Source: Niabella sp. (GTDB lineage Bacteria > Bacteroidota > Bacteroidia > Chitinophagales > Chitinophagaceae). From it: a stretch of 64,000 bases of DNA. The notes below the pieces were generated by a model. It saw only the letters and a list, made by a program, of their open reading frames with translations. It ran no database searches and was not told the origin of the DNA. Location: assembly GCF_030150205.1 (NCBI RefSeq), contig NZ_JASLGT010000024.1, forward strand, positions 186,001 to 250,000. Reading direction: 5' to 3'. The translations under genes and the position numbers were made by a program. Shown piece after piece: positions 60,910-64,000 of this stretch. Each line of letters starts with the position of its first letter. Positions within the stretch are counted from its first letter, which is position 1.

Positions 60910-61302
60910 ATGGCTAAATCGAATCGTTGCGATGTTCCCCTGTCAGCCGAAGCATGTAATGCCAATTTAATGGCCGTTGGAGACGCGCTATATGCCATTG
61001 GCGGAAAATGGAAACTACGGATAATTGTGGCCTTAAAAACCGGCAGCAAGCGTTTTAACGAATTACAGCGATCCATAGAAGGTATTTCAGCCAAAGCACT
61101 TGCGGCTGAATTGAAAGATCTTGAATTGAATGGCTTTGTGCACCGGCGGGTATTTACCGGTACACCCGTGGTGGTCAGCTATGAGTTAACCGAATATTCC
61201 GGCACGCTGGGAGATGTACTGGATGCCCTTTCCGCCTGGGGCTCCATGCACCGCGAAACCATTAAGAAAGGCATGCGCAAAAATAAAAATCCTGTTTTAT
61301 AA
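60910..61302 (+). CDS. HxlR-family transcriptional regulator, possibly redox-sensing
   Basis: About 130 aa from the ATG at 60910 (M-A-K-S-N-R-C-D-V); upstream in-frame codons would overlap the promoter. Winged-helix signatures of the family are I-G-G-K-W-K-L-R-I-I-V-A-L, F-N-E-L-Q-R-S-I-E-G-I-S-A-K-A-L-A-A-E-L-K-D-L-E and Y-E-L-T-E-Y-S-G-T-L. Cysteines at residues 7 and 16 lie in the N-terminal arm, where YodB-type HxlR sensors carry their redox-active Cys. Sensing of electrophiles, quinones or disulfide stress is therefore likely. It is divergent from yceI-pirin and probably represses it. Confidence 0.9.
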   Translation: MAKSNRCDVPLSAEACNANLMAVGDALYAIGGKWKLRIIVALKTGSKRFNELQRSIEGISAKALAAELKDLELNGFVHRRVFTGTPVVVSYELTEYSGTLGDVLDALSAWGSMHRETIKKGMRKNKNPVL

Positions 61303-61645
61303 GGAGCGCGTATTGTTAACGGTCATTGCGCATCCTCCAACTGAAAATTGCCGGAGGCATTTTTAAAACAAGAACGTCCACAAAGAATCCCCCTTCCCGG
61401 GGGATTTACGTTTTTGTAATCTGGCTTACATTTGAGCATGAAATAGGATTCGATAGCAACAATGCAGGTGATCCGTAAAAAGGCATTGCCTGCTTAAAAG
61501 ATAGACCGAAGAATTTTCTCATGTAGATTTTTGTTATCTGCAACGCAGGTGGTTTTCACTGCCTGCCCTTTGTTGTATAAATATATATAAAAATTAACAG
61601 TTAAGTCAGGCGCTCGTGATTTATATTTATCAGGAATGGGTTCAA
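61303..61645. other. Intergenic region with terminator-like hairpin
   Basis: AATCCCCC (61386-61393) and GGGGGATT (61399-61406) form a strong hairpin followed by TACGTTTTTG, a probable terminator of the HxlR gene. Further on are GCAGG/CCTGC-type short repeats (around 61465-61580) and a very AT-rich tract (about 61575-61605) in front of the sensor gene. No gene is visible, and no exact TAnnTTTG box was found. Confidence 0.5.
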
Positions 61646-64000
61646 ATGATAAAATTAATGAGGCGTATCTGTTTCATCTTTTCTTTTTGTCTTGCTTTTC
61701 AGGCAACACAGGCGCAACGTCTTCCCATTGAAAATTTTACCGTTGAAAAAGGTTTAAGCCAGTCGCAGGTAACCTGTATCACGCAGGATGTGCGTAACTA
61801 TTTATGGGTTGGAACAATTGCCGGTCTGAACCGCTTTGACGGAGTTCATTTTAAAACGTTTTCAAAAAAGGACGGTATGCATTCCAATGTGATCGTGGCG
61901 CTGTACAGCTCTTCCAGGGGGGATGTATGGATCAGTACTGCCAAAGGTTTATCGCGGTACGACGGTTACGGGTTCCGGAATCTCAAAATACCACAGCAAA
62001 AAGCAGATTATGATTTTAGCGTAATCACAGAAGATGCCACCGGTAACATTTACACTTATGATTTATGGAACGGCTTGTTTGTTATAAAAGGGCAAAGCCT
62101 GGAAAAGATACCGTTTCCCCCTGAAGGTAAAAGTCCTACCTGTTTCTACCGTGATCAAAAAAAAAGACTTTGGGTTTATATTTACCAGCAGGGCTTTTAT
62201 GAATTGTTGAATGGCAACTGGACAAAAATCATCGGGGTGCCGGGATTAATGCCCCGGGAGTTTGTACGGTCCATGACGGAAAGCCATGGGATTTATTATG
62301 CGGTTACCAATAAAGGCACATTGTTAAAGATCCAGGAGGAAAAAATCGTTGCGCGTAAACAATACGCCGGCACTTTTACATCCATCAATATTGACGAGGA
62401 CCGTACGCTTTGGCTGGCTACCGCACATGGCGCATTGCTGATCGATAGCCGCACCCTGTTGTTGAAGCAGGAGTTAAATGCGCTAAACGGACTTTCGGAT
62501 AACCGGGTTCATCTTATTTTTAAAGACGCTGCTCATAATTTATGGATCGGTACCGATGGTGATGGTCTCTTCAAATATTCGGGTGGTCCGTTTATAAGAT
62601 ACGACAAAAACAACGGGCTTATTGGCAATGTAGTAATGGGGTTTGCCAAGGATAAAAACGGGGATCTGTTTGCCGGTACCCGGGAGGGCGCCCTGTTGAA
62701 ATATAACGCTGCAAAAAAAACATTTCAATCAATCGATCCGTTAAAAAAGAAGACCGGGGGCGTGAACTGCCTGGGGTCGGATCCTCGGGGAAATATTTAT
62801 GTAGGCACCATGGAAAACCGGCTGTTAAAGATCAGCAATGGTCATGTTTCTGAAATTCTGCTTGAAAAGGAATACCGGCCCGGCATTTTTACCATTAAGG
62901 CTTATGGCAATAAGGTATGTGTGCTTACTACAGCAGGCAGCTACTGGATTGAAGGAAACGGAGCGAAGAAGATTAGCGGAATCAAAGGCGCCGTAAACGC
63001 TATCGCACTCGACAGCAATGACATATTAGCCGGTGGCAGCAAAGGCTTCTTCATCTATTCATGCAAGGACACCGCAGCCGCAAAACCGATACATATTCCG
63101 GGATTGGAAGACGTTAATGCCTCCTGCTTTGAACGGGTGGGCCGGTATATTGTTATCGGCAGTTTTGATGAGGGACTTTTCTTTTGGGACCGGGCCCTTA
63201 ACAAAACGCTTACCTGCAACCGCGACAACGGGCTTGCAGACAATAATATTTTTGCCATTATGAAAGACTCCCGGGATAATCTTTGGGTTGGAACCAGTTC
63301 CGGAGTACAGCAGGTACGGCTAAACAGTGCTAACAACACATTCGAGGTACGTCCGTTTAATATAGCAGACGGTTATGAGCCTTCAGAAACCAATCTAAAT
63401 GCCATAATCGAAGGGGATGATCAAACAATATGGATCGGTACAACGAAAGGAGCCTTTTTGTATGATCCTGCTTCCGATATAAAAAAACCGGAGGGAGCAC
63501 CTGTAACGGTCATCGAATCTGTTGATTACCCCGGATTCCGGAATGCCAAAGAACAGCCGCTTTCTGCATGGGAACATTTGCCCCGGCATCCGAAAATAGC
63601 TTTTGCCAACAATAGTATCTCTTTCAGCTTTAAGGGGATCTATCTGCGCGATCCTGCATCGCTGCTGTATACCTATAAACTGGAGGGATATGATACCGCG
63701 TTCTCCCCGCTTCAGCATGAAACCTCTTTAAATTATATGGGGCTGCCTCCCGGCCGGTATATTTTTAAAGTAAAGGCAGTTACCAACGATGGCATTACTT
63801 CCGCAAACACTGTTGAATACCCCTTTACCATCATTACGCCTTATTATAAAACCGCATGGTTTAAGGGCCTGCTGGTAATTGTCCTCATCGGTATCGGCGG
63901 AGCCATACAGCTTATTTACACCAATCAAAAACGTAAACGGCGCAAGGAGATCCGCAAGATCAAAGAGCAGGAACAGCAACGGATAAGGGAGCAAACAGCC
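61646..64000 (+). CDS. Two-component regulator-propeller sensor kinase (5' part, runs off the window)
   Basis: The frame is open for 785 codons from the ATG at 61646 to the window end. A signal peptide (M-I-K-L-M-R-R-I-C-F-I-F-S-F-C-L-A-F) ends at A-Q. A two-bladed set of reg_prop beta-propeller repeats follows (Y-L-W-V-G-T-I-A-G-L-N-R-F-D-G, D-V-W-I-S-T-A-K-G-L-S-R-Y-D, N-L-W-I-G-T-D-G-D-G-L, N-L-W-V-G-T-S-S-G-V). Then comes a Y_Y_Y domain (L-L-Y-T-Y-K-L-E-G-Y-D, about 670-740) and a transmembrane helix (about 738-756). The cytoplasmic start E-Q-E-Q-Q-R-I-R-E-Q-T-A is the typical lead-in to a HisKA_3 kinase domain, which would be beyond the window. Confidence 0.85.
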   Translation, partial: MIKLMRRICFIFSFCLAFQATQAQRLPIENFTVEKGLSQSQVTCITQDVRNYLWVGTIAGLNRFDGVHFKTFSKKDGMHSNVIVALYSSSRGDVWISTAKGLSRYDGYGFRNLKIPQQKADYDFSVITEDATGNIYTYDLWNGLFVIKGQSLEKIPFPPEGKSPTCFYRDQKKRLWVYIYQQGFYELLNGNWTKIIGVPGLMPREFVRSMTESHGIYYAVTNKGTLLKIQEEKIVARKQYAGTFTSINIDEDRTLWLATAHGALLIDSRTLLLKQELNALNGLSDNRVHLIFKDAAHNLWIGTDGDGLFKYSGGPFIRYDKNNGLIGNVVMGFAKDKNGDLFAGTREGALLKYNAAKKTFQSIDPLKKKTGGVNCLGSDPRGNIYVGTMENRLLKISNGHVSEILLEKEYRPGIFTIKAYGNKVCVLTTAGSYWIEGNGAKKISGIKGAVNAIALDSNDILAGGSKGFFIYSCKDTAAAKPIHIPGLEDVNASCFERVGRYIVIGSFDEGLFFWDRALNKTLTCNRDNGLADNNIFAIMKDSRDNLWVGTSSGVQQVRLNSANNTFEVRPFNIADGYEPSETNLNAIIEGDDQTIWIGTTKGAFLYDPASDIKKPEGAPVTVIESVDYPGFRNAKEQPLSAWEHLPRHPKIAFANNSISFSFKGIYLRDPASLLYTYKLEGYDTAFSPLQHETSLNYMGLPPGRYIFKVKAVTNDGITSANTVEYPFTIITPYYKTAWFKGLLVIVLIGIGGAIQLIYTNQKRKRRKEIRKIKEQEQQRIREQTA

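Overview
The window looks like chromosomal DNA of a Bacteroidota member, most likely family Chitinophagaceae (inference). The reasons are a SusC/SusD pair, several large outer-membrane beta-barrels with carboxypeptidase-like N-domains, an S46 dipeptidyl-peptidase, RHS proteins of the Bacteroidota type, LytS/LytTR two-component pairs, and repeated TAnnTTTG promoter boxes, the Bacteroidota -7 element, close to start codons.

Layout. 1-7160: 3' part of a class A beta-lactamase-fold serine hydrolase, a fatty acid hydroxylase, and a susC-susD pair with no polysaccharide-degrading enzyme beside it. 7234-15113: a visibly AT-rich, probably acquired four-gene minus-strand operon. It encodes a 1029-aa YD/RHS protein, a small periplasmic helical protein, and a 1276-aa RHS protein whose C-terminus resembles phosphodiester glycosidases (NAGPA/DUF2233), followed by a translationally coupled membrane protein that could be its immunity partner. 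15586-20100: an HTH regulator with large palindromes in front of it, a zinc phospholipase C/P1-nuclease-like secreted protein, and a LytS/LytTR pair preceded by 21-bp-period repeats. 20199-26778: a phosphate-type locus. A beta-helix lipoprotein and a TonB receptor lie divergent from a DUF47-Pit phosphate transporter operon, and the receptor promoter carries an unusual array of seven 11-bp repeats resembling a Pho box.

26937-39323: galE, dipeptide epimerase-like enzyme, DPP7-type S46 peptidase, GH18 lipoprotein, 2-hydroxyacid dehydrogenase, PadR-PspC operon, and an outer-membrane beta-barrel protein. 39327-44311: a four-gene operon in which two exported TlpA-like thioredoxins flank a LytS/LytTR pair. 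44563-53093: a Tat-exported Gfo/Idh/MocA oxidoreductase with a palindromic operator inside its promoter, two small membrane proteins, dGTPase, an RCC1-like surface protein with an odd membrane insertion, and a thioredoxin-reductase-like flavoprotein behind a 15-bp-arm palindrome.

53291-64000: tRNA-Thr(CGU); the imuA-imuB-dnaE2 mutagenic repair operon with its own palindromic operator; a small secreted protein; a frameshifted pirin with yceI, divergent from an HxlR regulator with an 18-bp tandem operator and N-terminal cysteines; and the 5' part of a reg_prop/Y_Y_Y sensor kinase that runs off the window.

The most noteworthy candidates are the RHS-phosphodiester-glycosidase toxin/immunity operon, the Pho-like 11-bp array, and the thioredoxin-flanked two-component operon. 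All function calls come from reading the sequence; no database search was possible.
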